Positions 44,554-52,162 of a DNA stretch of 64,000 nt are shown here, piece after piece. Numbering within the stretch: the stretch's first letter is position 1; every line of letters begins with the position of its first letter. This DNA is from Flagellimonas myxillae. Lineage in GTDB: Bacteria; Bacteroidota; Bacteroidia; Flavobacteriales; Flavobacteriaceae. Location: the NCBI RefSeq assembly GCF_023502235.1, contig NZ_JAMFLY010000002.1, positions 372,001-436,000 on the forward strand. The letters are read 5' to 3'. The notes below the pieces were generated by a model. The model made no database searches, had not been told where the DNA came from, and worked only from the letters and a program-made list of their open reading frames with translations. The translations under genes and the position numbers were made by a program.

Positions 44554-44733
44554 TTATTCTTCCAGAACAACAACCAAAACCTTGTTTTCCTGAATGACCT
44601 TAACGGTCTTGCCTTGCTCAAAACCGAGTTCCTCCAACCACTTTCCTTCCAAGCGGATTTCAGGAACGGTGGTATGATCCCAAGTACGGCGACGGAATTT
44701 GGTGTGGATCTTAAGTTTTCTGGTTGGATTCAT
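44554..44733 (-). CDS. SymE-like toxin
   Basis: 59 residues from the ATG at 44733; an upstream in-frame extension crosses the operator and is rejected. VPEIRLEGKWLEELGFEQG and the final VKVIQENKVLVVVLEE match the SymE family (AbrB-like fold, type I toxin, RNA cleavage or nucleoid condensation in E. coli). In E. coli it is held in check by antisense RNA SymR. Here it is divergent from an XRE regulator with a shared 24-bp operator, a different arrangement. Toxic activity is inferred only. Confidence 0.78.
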   Translation of the reverse strand: MNPTRKLKIHTKFRRRTWDHTTVPEIRLEGKWLEELGFEQGKTVKVIQENKVLVVVLEE

Positions 44734-44735
44734 TT

Positions 44736-44759
44736 TTGTGTTCGTTATAACGAACACAA
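44736..44759. promoter_or_regulatory. Operator O1: 24-bp perfect palindrome in front of the SymE-like gene
   Basis: TTGTGTTCGTTA and TAACGAACACAA abut as a perfect dyad, two bases upstream of the SymE-like ATG. A degenerate copy (O2) lies 40 bases away at the XRE start codon. Probably bound by the XRE protein. Confidence 0.75.
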
Positions 44760-44775
44760 GATATAGTTTATTTCT

Positions 44776-44799
44776 GGATATTCGGTATAGTGAACACAA
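44776..44799. promoter_or_regulatory. Operator O2 overlapping the XRE start codon
   Basis: 17 of 24 positions match O1, with the GAACACAA half intact. The GTG start codon of the XRE gene (44790) is inside it, so the regulator could limit its own expression. Confidence 0.55.
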
Positions 44800-45023
44800 A
44801 AAGTGAAAAATATTTGGTTGAATTAGGCCTTCGAATTAGAAAATTGAGGGAAGAACAAGATATTGACCAAAAGGCCTTTGCTTTTGATTGTGGTATTGGC
44901 CGAACCCAGCTTTATATGATTGAAAATGGAAAAACAAATCCACGTCTACTTACCTTGATTAGGATAGCGGATGGGTTGGGGGTAAGTATTTCCGAGCTTT
45001 TTGGGTTTAGCACAAAAGAATGA
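44790..45023 (+). CDS. XRE-family HTH regulator
   Basis: 77 residues from a GTG at 44790; no earlier start or useful ATG exists. A single Cro/CI-type HTH fills the protein: LGLRIRKLREEQDIDQKAF, CGIGRTQLYMIENGKTNPRL, LTLIRIADGLGVSISELFG. It is divergent from the SymE-like gene, and its start codon lies in operator O2. It may be the transcriptional antitoxin-like partner of the pair or simply a local repressor. Confidence 0.88.
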   Translation: MNTKSEKYLVELGLRIRKLREEQDIDQKAFAFDCGIGRTQLYMIENGKTNPRLLTLIRIADGLGVSISELFGFSTKE

Positions 45024-45063
45024 ACCAAACATAATCCTCAGCTTGAGTGTATAGTTGGTTTAT

Positions 45064-45618
45064 TTATTTAACGAGTGTTCCGTCGAAATCAAATTTATAA
45101 GTACGGTTTCCCCAATCAGTTGCAAGAATATATTTTTCAGTGATTTCAAAGTCATTTACTCCTGTGGGAGTTGTGAAAATGTCTAATCCACTTCTCTTCC
45201 ACATTATATTTCCATCAGAATCAACTCTGGTGATTTCCAATTCTCCGTGAATAATATAACTGTTATTGTACTTATAAATCTCAAAACATGTAGCTTGATC
45301 AGCCTGTGTTTTCCATATCAATTCTAAGTCAGGAATTGATAAGCAAAAAATTGAATCTGAGCAACATATAACCATTCTATCATTTTCAATTATTTGAGAA
45401 TTCCTGTGGATTCCAGTTCCACCACCAATTGAACCAATTATGGCCGAATTAATCAACCTGTTGTTTTTAAATACTTTCAGGCCAATTTTGGTTGAAAATT
45501 TGTGTTCGGATGTCTCAAAATGAACCTTATCGTAAAGATTCATGTTATCTGAAGAAGACTCAGAATAGGTTTCATCAGTTCTTAATTCAACTTTATAGAC
45601 TCCTACATTTATATTCAT
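45064..45618 (-). CDS. Orphan protein with propeller-like strands
   Basis: 184 residues, no signal peptide, family not recognised. Short beta strands with repeating aromatic-Asp patterns (FCLSIPDLELIWKT, ITRVDSDGNIMWKRSG, YKFDFDGTLVK) resemble PQQ/WD-like blades, enough for a partial propeller. It is visibly richer in A and T than its neighbours and lies beside the SymE/XRE pair, which suggests horizontal acquisition. Similar stand-alone proteins sometimes act as immunity proteins, but nothing here shows that. Confidence 0.6.
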   Translation of the reverse strand: MNINVGVYKVELRTDETYSESSSDNMNLYDKVHFETSEHKFSTKIGLKVFKNNRLINSAIIGSIGGGTGIHRNSQIIENDRMVICCSDSIFCLSIPDLELIWKTQADQATCFEIYKYNNSYIIHGELEITRVDSDGNIMWKRSGLDIFTTPTGVNDFEITEKYILATDWGNRTYKFDFDGTLVK

Positions 45619-45691
45619 TTTTCCAATCGGCTATTAGTTTTAATGATGAAAATATTACCATTATGTAGCTAATATAACAAAAGCAAAAAGT

Positions 45692-47962
45692 CTAAAAAAC
45701 CGTATACCGCAACCCAAAGAACCCGCGAATACCTTGGTTGGGGCCATACACGTAGCTGGGATCAAAAGTTAGTGCATAAGGGTTGTCCGCAGTGGCCACT
45801 ACATTCCCTTGTGGGTCAAACTGTACGTTTCTGTCAAAAGGGTCATCTGCACGGGCTATGATAAAGGGGTTACCGCGGTTTGGTGTCCAATCCAATAGGT
45901 TTTTGACTCCTCCGTAGAATTCAAATTTGTCCAAACCTTTATAGGTAAATTGGATGTTTTGGATGCTCCAGGTAGGAGATTCGGGCGACCTCGGATCCAA
46001 ATCGCCTAACAATGGCAATCGCATGGGGCCGTATAAGTTTCCAGTATAGTCCACGGTCAAGTCCAAATTCCTAAAAGTGTAGGAGACATTCCAGGTACCC
46101 GTAAAGCTCTCGGTTAAAATTTGCTGTTGGGTCACCCCGTTTTCGGTATTGCTTACATCTTGCCAAGTGGCTCCTACCAAAAATTTAAGCCCATTGGGCA
46201 GAACCAAATCTACATTGGCACTTACCCCTTGCGAAACGGATTTTCCATCCAAGTTATCGTAGATAATCTGGTTGGGATTGGTGTCGTAATCCGGAATGAT
46301 AATATTGGAAAAATGGGTATAGAAGGCGGAAACATCAATACCTACAAAGGTGCCATTGTCCGCATAAATTTTCTTCAAATAGTTAAGGTTGACGTTAATG
46401 GAACGTTCCGGTTTCAATTCTTCGGTAATGACCACATCCCGGGAACCCGTTAAGGCCGCATGCTCTTCCGTAAAAAGGTTCACCACCCGGAACCCGGTTC
46501 CGGCATTTACCCTGAAAATATCATTGTCCGAAATTTTCCATTTGTAGGCCGCTCTTGGCGTAAAAATATTGCCATGTCGTTGATCATAGTCATAGCGCAA
46601 ACCCCCTAAAAAGGAGTGCTTTTCGGCAAAATTAAATTCATCCTGTACAAACAAACTGGGAATCCAAACTTCGTCCTTTCTAACCGTTGCCGGAGTATTG
46701 TCATCGTAATAATTGTAACGAACCGCACTCCCAAACAACAGATCATGCTTTCCTGCGGTTTTGTCCCAAGTCAACTGTCCAAAACCAATACGCTGATCGG
46801 CCAAATAGCTCACATCCCCATACACGGAATTTTGGTTATGATCATTATAGGAAACCGACAACATTACTTTTTCATCTATCGGCAGTTGATATTTGCCCAA
46901 AACCTCCCATCTACGGGTATAGATACTTTCCCCATAAATTTCATCCCCTCCTCGAAACTCTGGAGTCCATTGTAGTTCACCGCCCCATCGGTCTTCGTAA
47001 AAGAACCTTCCGGCCAACGAAAATAATTTGGAATCCTTGCGCTTAAAATTCCATTTCTGGAATACAGATATTCTATCTTGAAGGGTGAGATCGGTAAAAT
47101 TGTCCCCATTGTTGTCCACAACCTCATCAAAATTAAAATAGTTGACCCCTAGGAGCAGGTCGGTGTTTTGGCCCACTTCAATTTTGGAGCCCACATCCAG
47201 ATTATATTCGCCCCAACCTGTGAGATAAGCATCCGCAAAAAACTCTGGCGCATTGGGGGCATGTTTGGTAATAACATTGATCAACCCACCTACTGCTTCA
47301 CTACCATATAGGGTAGAAGCGGGGCCTTTTACAATTTCAATTTGTTCTATTAAGGAGTTTGGAATTCCCGATAGCCCGTACACGGTTCCTAGGCCGCTGA
47401 CGATGGGCATACCATCAATCAACACTAAGGTATATGGGCCTTCCAAGCCGTTGATATGGATATCCCCCGTGTTGCAAACATTGCAGTTGATTTGGGGGCG
47501 TACCCCGTTTACATTTTGAAGGGCTTCAAATATATTGGGAGTTGGATTCTTTTTAAGGAATGTTGGGGTATACACTTCAACAGGCACTGCACTTTCCAAT
47601 CTGCTGACAGGTTTTAAGGTTCCTGTAACCACGGTTTCCTCCAGACTTTCGGCCGAAGCTTCCAACTCAATGTCCAAGGTTTTTATCTCGCCATTTCCAA
47701 TTAAAATAGACCTCCTTTGGGCAAGATAACCTATGGAAGAGGCTATAAGGGTGTATTGTCCGGGCTCGATATTCGGAAGCTCATAATGTCCATCAATATC
47801 AGTTGCTGTACCCATTTGGGTGCCCTTTAATAGGACATTGGCATAGGCAATAGGATGACCATTTTCGGATAGGGTGCCCGTTAGGGTTCCTTGGGCCAGC
47901 ATAGAGCTGAATCCTAGAATCCCTACAACGAAGAAAATGAATACGTTAGAGGTGTTTTTCAA
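45692..47962 (-). CDS. TonB-dependent receptor (metal or metal-chelate uptake)
   Basis: 756 residues from a TTG at 47962; the signal peptide begins there and no ATG is available. A CarboxypepD_reg beta-sandwich (about 24-105) precedes the plug (IEQIEIVKGPASTLYGSEAVGGLINVIT) and a 22-strand barrel ending GLRYTVF. The plug contains a CNVCNTGD motif whose two Cys could bind metal or haem; this is an inference. It is divergent from a DtxR-type regulator and ZIP transporter, with a DtxR-like box over its -7 element, so iron, manganese or zinc acquisition is likely. Confidence 0.88.
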   Translation of the reverse strand: MKNTSNVFIFFVVGILGFSSMLAQGTLTGTLSENGHPIAYANVLLKGTQMGTATDIDGHYELPNIEPGQYTLIASSIGYLAQRRSILIGNGEIKTLDIELEASAESLEETVVTGTLKPVSRLESAVPVEVYTPTFLKKNPTPNIFEALQNVNGVRPQINCNVCNTGDIHINGLEGPYTLVLIDGMPIVSGLGTVYGLSGIPNSLIEQIEIVKGPASTLYGSEAVGGLINVITKHAPNAPEFFADAYLTGWGEYNLDVGSKIEVGQNTDLLLGVNYFNFDEVVDNNGDNFTDLTLQDRISVFQKWNFKRKDSKLFSLAGRFFYEDRWGGELQWTPEFRGGDEIYGESIYTRRWEVLGKYQLPIDEKVMLSVSYNDHNQNSVYGDVSYLADQRIGFGQLTWDKTAGKHDLLFGSAVRYNYYDDNTPATVRKDEVWIPSLFVQDEFNFAEKHSFLGGLRYDYDQRHGNIFTPRAAYKWKISDNDIFRVNAGTGFRVVNLFTEEHAALTGSRDVVITEELKPERSINVNLNYLKKIYADNGTFVGIDVSAFYTHFSNIIIPDYDTNPNQIIYDNLDGKSVSQGVSANVDLVLPNGLKFLVGATWQDVSNTENGVTQQQILTESFTGTWNVSYTFRNLDLTVDYTGNLYGPMRLPLLGDLDPRSPESPTWSIQNIQFTYKGLDKFEFYGGVKNLLDWTPNRGNPFIIARADDPFDRNVQFDPQGNVVATADNPYALTFDPSYVYGPNQGIRGFFGLRYTVF

Positions 47963-47978
47963 TTTGGGTAAAATTAAA

Positions 47979-47994
47979 TTTAGACAAAACTAAA
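47979..47994. promoter_or_regulatory. DtxR/MntR-like box
   Basis: TTTAG-N6-CTAAA (47979-47994) is a dyad of the size and type bound by DtxR/MntR regulators. It overlaps TAGTTTTG, the -7 box of the TonB receptor on the minus strand (47992-47985), and sits just upstream of the mntR-type promoter. Confidence 0.5.
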
Positions 47995-47996
47995 AA

Positions 47997-48026
47997 TTTG
48001 TTTTTGTAAATAAAAATGTATTTTTG
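47997..48026 (+). promoter_or_regulatory. Promoter of the DtxR-type regulator and ZIP gene
   Basis: TTTG (47997-48000), 18 bases, TATTTTTG (48019-48026), a near-perfect Bacteroidota promoter 17 bases before the ATG at 48044. Confidence 0.65.
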
Positions 48027-48043
48027 GAAAAATTAATTTTTTG

Positions 48044-48700
48044 ATGACCCGATCAGAGGAAAATTACATCAAGACTATCTTTCATTTGGGAGGAAGCGAT
48101 TCCGTACCCATTGCTACGAATGCGATAGCGGAGCAGATGGAAACCAAACCTTCATCGGTTACCGATATGGCCAAGAAATTGGCAGAAAAAGGATTGGTGC
48201 ATTACAAAAAGTACCAAGGGGTGTCCTTGACGGACATTGGGGTTAAAACAGCCCTTTCCATCATCAGAAAGCACCGATTATGGGAGGTCTTTTTGGTAAA
48301 GAAATTGGATTTTTCCTGGGATGAGGTGCATGAGGTGGCAGAGCAGTTGGAACACATTAAAAGTGAAAAGCTGATTGATAAGATTGACGAGCTGTTGGAT
48401 TTCCCAAAATTCGATCCCCATGGAGATCCCATCCCCAGCAAGGATGGAAAGTTCATGATTCGGGATAAGCAATTATTAAGTGATGTCCCAATCCACACCG
48501 ATGGGGTTTGTGTTGGGGTAAAGGACACTTCCCCCACTTTTTTAAAATTTCTGGACAAGAACAACATCGCTTTGGGAAACACCATCCGAATCCTGGATAA
48601 GGAAGAGTTTGATCAGTCCCTGCACATTCAAATGGATGGGAAAGAACTCCATATTTCCCATCAAATAGCATCTAATCTTTATGTTAAACTGAACGATTAA
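48044..48700 (+). CDS. DtxR/MntR-type metal-dependent regulator
   Basis: 218 residues from the ATG at 48044 (a TTG precedes it). The winged HTH is residues about 5-65 (ATNAIAEQMETKPSSVTDMAKKLAEKGLV), the metal-binding dimerisation part spans about 70-140 (KHRLWEVFLV, HEVAEQLEH) and a FeoA/SH3-like domain ends it. With bound Fe2+ or Mn2+ it should repress uptake genes. Its stop overlaps the ZIP start by one base (TAATG), and a DtxR-like box lies upstream. Confidence 0.92.
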   Translation: MTRSEENYIKTIFHLGGSDSVPIATNAIAEQMETKPSSVTDMAKKLAEKGLVHYKKYQGVSLTDIGVKTALSIIRKHRLWEVFLVKKLDFSWDEVHEVAEQLEHIKSEKLIDKIDELLDFPKFDPHGDPIPSKDGKFMIRDKQLLSDVPIHTDGVCVGVKDTSPTFLKFLDKNNIALGNTIRILDKEEFDQSLHIQMDGKELHISHQIASNLYVKLND

Positions 48701-49521
48701 TGGAAGAAGTAATTCAATATTTTGAAAGTATAGACCCCATATTGGCTGCTTTTTATGCCACCGTATTTACTTGGGGATTAACCGCAGCCGGAGCCGCTTT
48801 GGTCTTTTTGTTCAAGGGAATGAACCGTGCCGTTTTGGACGGCATGTTGGGCTTTACCGGCGGAGTTATGGTAGCTGCCAGTTTTTGGAGTTTATTGGCA
48901 CCCGGAATAGAAATGAGTGAAGGCGAGGGCTTTGTCAAAGTCATTCCGGCTGCTGTCGGATTTTTATTGGGAGCCGCATTTATTTTTGGATTGGACAAAG
49001 TACTGCCCCACTTGCATATCAATTTTAAGGAAAGTGAGGCCGAAGGGGTGAAAACGCCTTGGCACCGAACCACTTTATTGACCCTTGCCATTACCTTGCA
49101 CAACATTCCTGAAGGTCTCGCAGTAGGGGTGCTGTTTGGCGGTGTAGCGGCGGGCTTTGACGGGGCCACCATTGGAGGTGCGGTCGCATTGGCCTTGGGG
49201 ATTGGACTTCAGAATTTTCCAGAAGGTTTTGCGGTTGCAATGCCCTTACGAAGACAAGGATTAAGCCGATGGAAAAGTTGGGTTTATGGACAAGCGTCTG
49301 CCATTGTGGAGCCTATAGCTGCGGTGTTGGGAGCTTGGGCCGTTCTTACTTTTGAGCCTATTTTGCCCTATGCATTGTCTTTTGCTGCAGGAGCCATGAT
49401 TTTTGTAGTAGTGGAAGAGGTGATACCGGAAACGCAAAGAGACAAATACACCGATATCGCCACATTGGGTTTTATCGGTGGATTTATCATTATGATGATG
49501 CTGGATGTGGGCCTAGGATAA
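48700..49521 (+). CDS. ZIP family divalent metal transporter
   Basis: 273 residues, eight membrane helices. Helix 4 carries HNIPEG (about residues 130-135) and helix 5 QNFPEG (about 171-176), the metal-binding signatures of ZIP/ZupT-GufA proteins. It imports Zn2+, Fe2+ or Mn2+ across the inner membrane. Coupled to the DtxR-type gene, so metal-controlled. Confidence 0.93.
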   Translation: MEEVIQYFESIDPILAAFYATVFTWGLTAAGAALVFLFKGMNRAVLDGMLGFTGGVMVAASFWSLLAPGIEMSEGEGFVKVIPAAVGFLLGAAFIFGLDKVLPHLHINFKESEAEGVKTPWHRTTLLTLAITLHNIPEGLAVGVLFGGVAAGFDGATIGGAVALALGIGLQNFPEGFAVAMPLRRQGLSRWKSWVYGQASAIVEPIAAVLGAWAVLTFEPILPYALSFAAGAMIFVVVEEVIPETQRDKYTDIATLGFIGGFIIMMMLDVGLG

Positions 49522-49546
49522 AGCACAGTAACCAAAATTAAAAACT

Positions 49547-50056
49547 ATGCGATCATTACTTTTTGTGCTCACCTTTTGCCTGACCTATTTGAGTTATTCC
49601 CAAAATGGGATTGAACACATTCAGAATGAAATAGACCAAACCGTTTGGAAACCTTTTAAAAATGCTTTTGAAACCCTGGACGGGGAGGCACTGAATGCCA
49701 TTTACGCCGAAGAAGTACTTCGGGTTACTCCCCAAGGAATCGATACTGAAAATGTTTTTAAGTCCAAAAACTTGGAACGATTCAAAACCAACAAGGTCGA
49801 AGGTGTTTCCATTACTTTGGATTTTTGGTTCGATAGTCGTCATACCAATAAAACAACTTCTTATGAAGTAGGGTTCTATCGAATCGGGTTTATCTCAAAA
49901 GATGGAGAAACCAACTATAGTTATGGTCAATTTCACATCGTGCTGAAAAGAATAAACGGCCATTGGAAGATCACTCAAGATTGGGACACTGCACATATCA
50001 ATGGAAACCCCATTTCCGCTTCTGATTTTGACCAAAAAGCAGCTCTGAAGTTTTAG
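49547..50056 (+). CDS. Exported NTF2-like (DUF4440-type) protein
   Basis: 169 residues with a signal peptide ending SYSQ (about residue 19). The rest fits an NTF2-like cone: VWKPFKNAFETLDGEALNAIYAEEVLRV at the start, VGFYRIGF, and YGQFHIVLKRINGHWKITQDWD at the end. Fold families of this kind bind or isomerise small molecules; no active-site pattern is decisive. It follows the ZIP gene by 25 bases but need not share its role. Confidence 0.7.
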   Translation: MRSLLFVLTFCLTYLSYSQNGIEHIQNEIDQTVWKPFKNAFETLDGEALNAIYAEEVLRVTPQGIDTENVFKSKNLERFKTNKVEGVSITLDFWFDSRHTNKTTSYEVGFYRIGFISKDGETNYSYGQFHIVLKRINGHWKITQDWDTAHINGNPISASDFDQKAALKF

Positions 50057-50087
50057 TTCCGCCCATCATTACTAAAGCAAACCTATA

Positions 50088-50801
50088 TTAAGACCCTGTC
50101 GCATTTTGTGGTTCAGTGGGTGAAATTTTTATGCCCATGATCAACAACCACAAACAAGTACCCAATTCCCCAATACTGGCGGGGATGGTGATATAATCCG
50201 AAATCCAAAGCGAATTGTAATCAGGGCAAAGGACTCTGCCCATGAAGTCAATAAAGTACCCAACACTCCCTACCATCAGAAACAGGCCCAAAATTTTGGG
50301 AAGAAAGCCAGATTTAAAGACCAGGTAACCAAAGGGGAAGAGCCAAAGACCCCAGAAAATTTGGGATATCAGAATGCCTTTAAAATACGATTGAAAAGCC
50401 TGCATGACCTGGGTCTCAATTTGAGCTGTATTGTACACATCCAAGAATCCGGCTTCGCCCAAAAGGGACAGCACATCAAATTTGTGCACCACACTGCCCA
50501 TGGAAATGGGGACACTCATAAGGACCAAGACGACCATGAGGACCGCTACATTTTTATTGATATCCTTGAACAGTTTGTATAATACTAATGGCAATATCAC
50601 AAAAAACAGGTAACAAAGTAGTTCACCTAAAATTTCCAAGCGGAATAAAAATTCCGAAGATTTAAGGTTTTCAATGGTTTCTGCCGGATTGTCCCAAACT
50701 AGGAGTTGCGACGGAACATACATTAGACTAAATATGCCCGTAATGGCAATTAAAAAGTAAATAAGTCCGGCTAAGCGGGCCGTTTTTTGATTGACTCCCA
50801 T
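50088..50801 (-). CDS. DUF4386 membrane protein
   Basis: 237 residues, six predicted membrane helices. The opening KTARLAGLIYFLIAITGIFSLMYVPSQLLV is typical of DUF4386, an integral membrane family of unknown function. Isolated on the minus strand between an exported protein and a helical protein; nothing in the context indicates a role. Confidence 0.85.
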   Translation of the reverse strand: MGVNQKTARLAGLIYFLIAITGIFSLMYVPSQLLVWDNPAETIENLKSSEFLFRLEILGELLCYLFFVILPLVLYKLFKDINKNVAVLMVVLVLMSVPISMGSVVHKFDVLSLLGEAGFLDVYNTAQIETQVMQAFQSYFKGILISQIFWGLWLFPFGYLVFKSGFLPKILGLFLMVGSVGYFIDFMGRVLCPDYNSLWISDYITIPASIGELGTCLWLLIMGIKISPTEPQNATGS

Positions 50802-50862
50802 TTCTTTTGATTAAGGTTCTATGGAAGAAGACGTGGGAAGGGGGTGTAAAGGTTGCCTCCAA

Positions 50863-51336
50863 CTACCTTAATTCGTCAAGAATTTGGTTGAAATCGTATT
50901 GAAGATCTTCATGCAGGGCAACAATTTTCTTTTCAACAAAGGTTATTTGCCGATCGTATAAATTGCGCAACGCAATGTTGTTTTTAATGGAGGGCCGAAA
51001 AGATTTCAGCTTTTGACAGAAATACAATAACAGCTCAACTTCGGTTTCTTTGTTTCCTGAATACCGAACATATTTTTTGATGGTGCGAAGAATTTTCCGA
51101 ACACTTTTTTTGATGTAGTAAAAACTATTGGTATTGATTTCCTCAAACATTTCATCCACCTCGGCTTTGACGGACTCAATATATCCATCCTCATGATCGG
51201 CTTCAAAAAGCAAGTAAGTAAGCAGTTCTTTGTTCTCTTTTTTGAATCGACCTAATCGAAGACATAAATTCAAAAGCTCATCTGGGGAACGATGTTGGAG
51301 TTCTTTTTTAAGTTGGGCAATGGTGGACGCTTTCAT
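50863..51336 (-). CDS. Conserved all-helical cytoplasmic protein
   Basis: 157 residues, no signal peptide or membrane helix. Charged amphipathic helices throughout (AQLKKELQHRSPDELLNLCLRL, VEKKIVALHEDLQYDFNQILDELR) predict an alpha-helical repeat-like or bundle fold. No family recognised. It starts one base after the SDR stop on the same strand, so the two are probably co-transcribed. Confidence 0.75.
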   Translation of the reverse strand: MKASTIAQLKKELQHRSPDELLNLCLRLGRFKKENKELLTYLLFEADHEDGYIESVKAEVDEMFEEINTNSFYYIKKSVRKILRTIKKYVRYSGNKETEVELLLYFCQKLKSFRPSIKNNIALRNLYDRQITFVEKKIVALHEDLQYDFNQILDELR

Positions 51337-51337
51337 A

Positions 51338-52096
51338 TTAACTCCTTAGATAAGATGCCCCGTTCACATCAATGATGGTCCCGGATGAATATCCAGCACC
51401 TTCGGAAGCCAAAAACAAAATGGCATGGGCCACTTCTTTGGGTTGTGCCATGCGCTGAAATGGTGATTCCCGCAATAAATGGTCCCTTTCAACCGGAGTC
51501 AAGGTTTCAGCGGCCATTTCCGTTTCGGTAAATCCTGGCGCTACTACGCCAATATGGATATGGTGTTTAGCCAATTTTTTGGCTAAGGACTGACTCATGG
51601 AATTCAATGCAGCCTTGCTGGCACCATAGGCGGGTTTGGTAGGCTCACCTCTAAACGCACCTCTAGAGGAAACGTTTACAATCTTTCCACCACCCGTTTC
51701 CATCATCGCTTTGGCGCCCCAATAGCAAAGATTGGATACCGCAAACAGATTGGTCTTAAAGGTGTCTACCCAGGCGTTGGTCCAATGGTCAAAATCCACT
51801 TCCTCTATATCGTGGAAAATGGAAATTCCCGCATTGTTTACCAAAATATCCAAAGATCCAAAATGGTCCACAAAATTTGTGATGAGTTCTTGTGGTCCTG
51901 TTTTTTCACTGATGTCCTGTCGCAAAAGATGGTGGCCTTCACCGGCCAACTCCATCAGTGTCATTTGGGCCGCTTGCTCATTGCTGCGATAATTGAGACC
52001 TACCTTAGCGCCTTTTTCCGCAAAGGCCTGGGCAGTGGCTTTTCCGATACCACGGGAAGCACCGGTAATCAATACATTTTTATTGGAAAAATCCAT
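51338..52096 (-). CDS. Short-chain dehydrogenase/reductase
   Basis: 252 residues from the ATG at 52096 (MDFSNKNVLITGASRGIG); a longer frame adds an unsupported leader. The cofactor loop is TGASRGIG (residues about 10-17), NNAG follows near 89, and the catalytic Ser-Tyr-Lys set is VSSRGAF and YGASKAA (about 144-162). GTIIDVNGASYLRS ends it as in classical FabG-like SDRs. Substrate unknown. Confidence 0.92.
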   Translation of the reverse strand: MDFSNKNVLITGASRGIGKATAQAFAEKGAKVGLNYRSNEQAAQMTLMELAGEGHHLLRQDISEKTGPQELITNFVDHFGSLDILVNNAGISIFHDIEEVDFDHWTNAWVDTFKTNLFAVSNLCYWGAKAMMETGGGKIVNVSSRGAFRGEPTKPAYGASKAALNSMSQSLAKKLAKHHIHIGVVAPGFTETEMAAETLTPVERDHLLRESPFQRMAQPKEVAHAILFLASEGAGYSSGTIIDVNGASYLRS

Positions 52097-52162
52097 CCGG
52101 GATGTTTTGTTGTTATCAAAGATAACAAGGAACTGGCTTTGATGGTTTTCCAAAGGTGTAGG

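Noticed and set aside
44521..44766. Rightward open frame opposite the SymE-like gene
   Set aside because: It is the complement of the SymE-like gene and reads across the operator; no family match. An antisense RNA could exist here but no sequence evidence shows it.
45023..45060. AACCAA/TTGGTT pair after the XRE gene as a terminator
   Set aside because: Six-base stem with a 26-base loop and no strong GC content; too weak.
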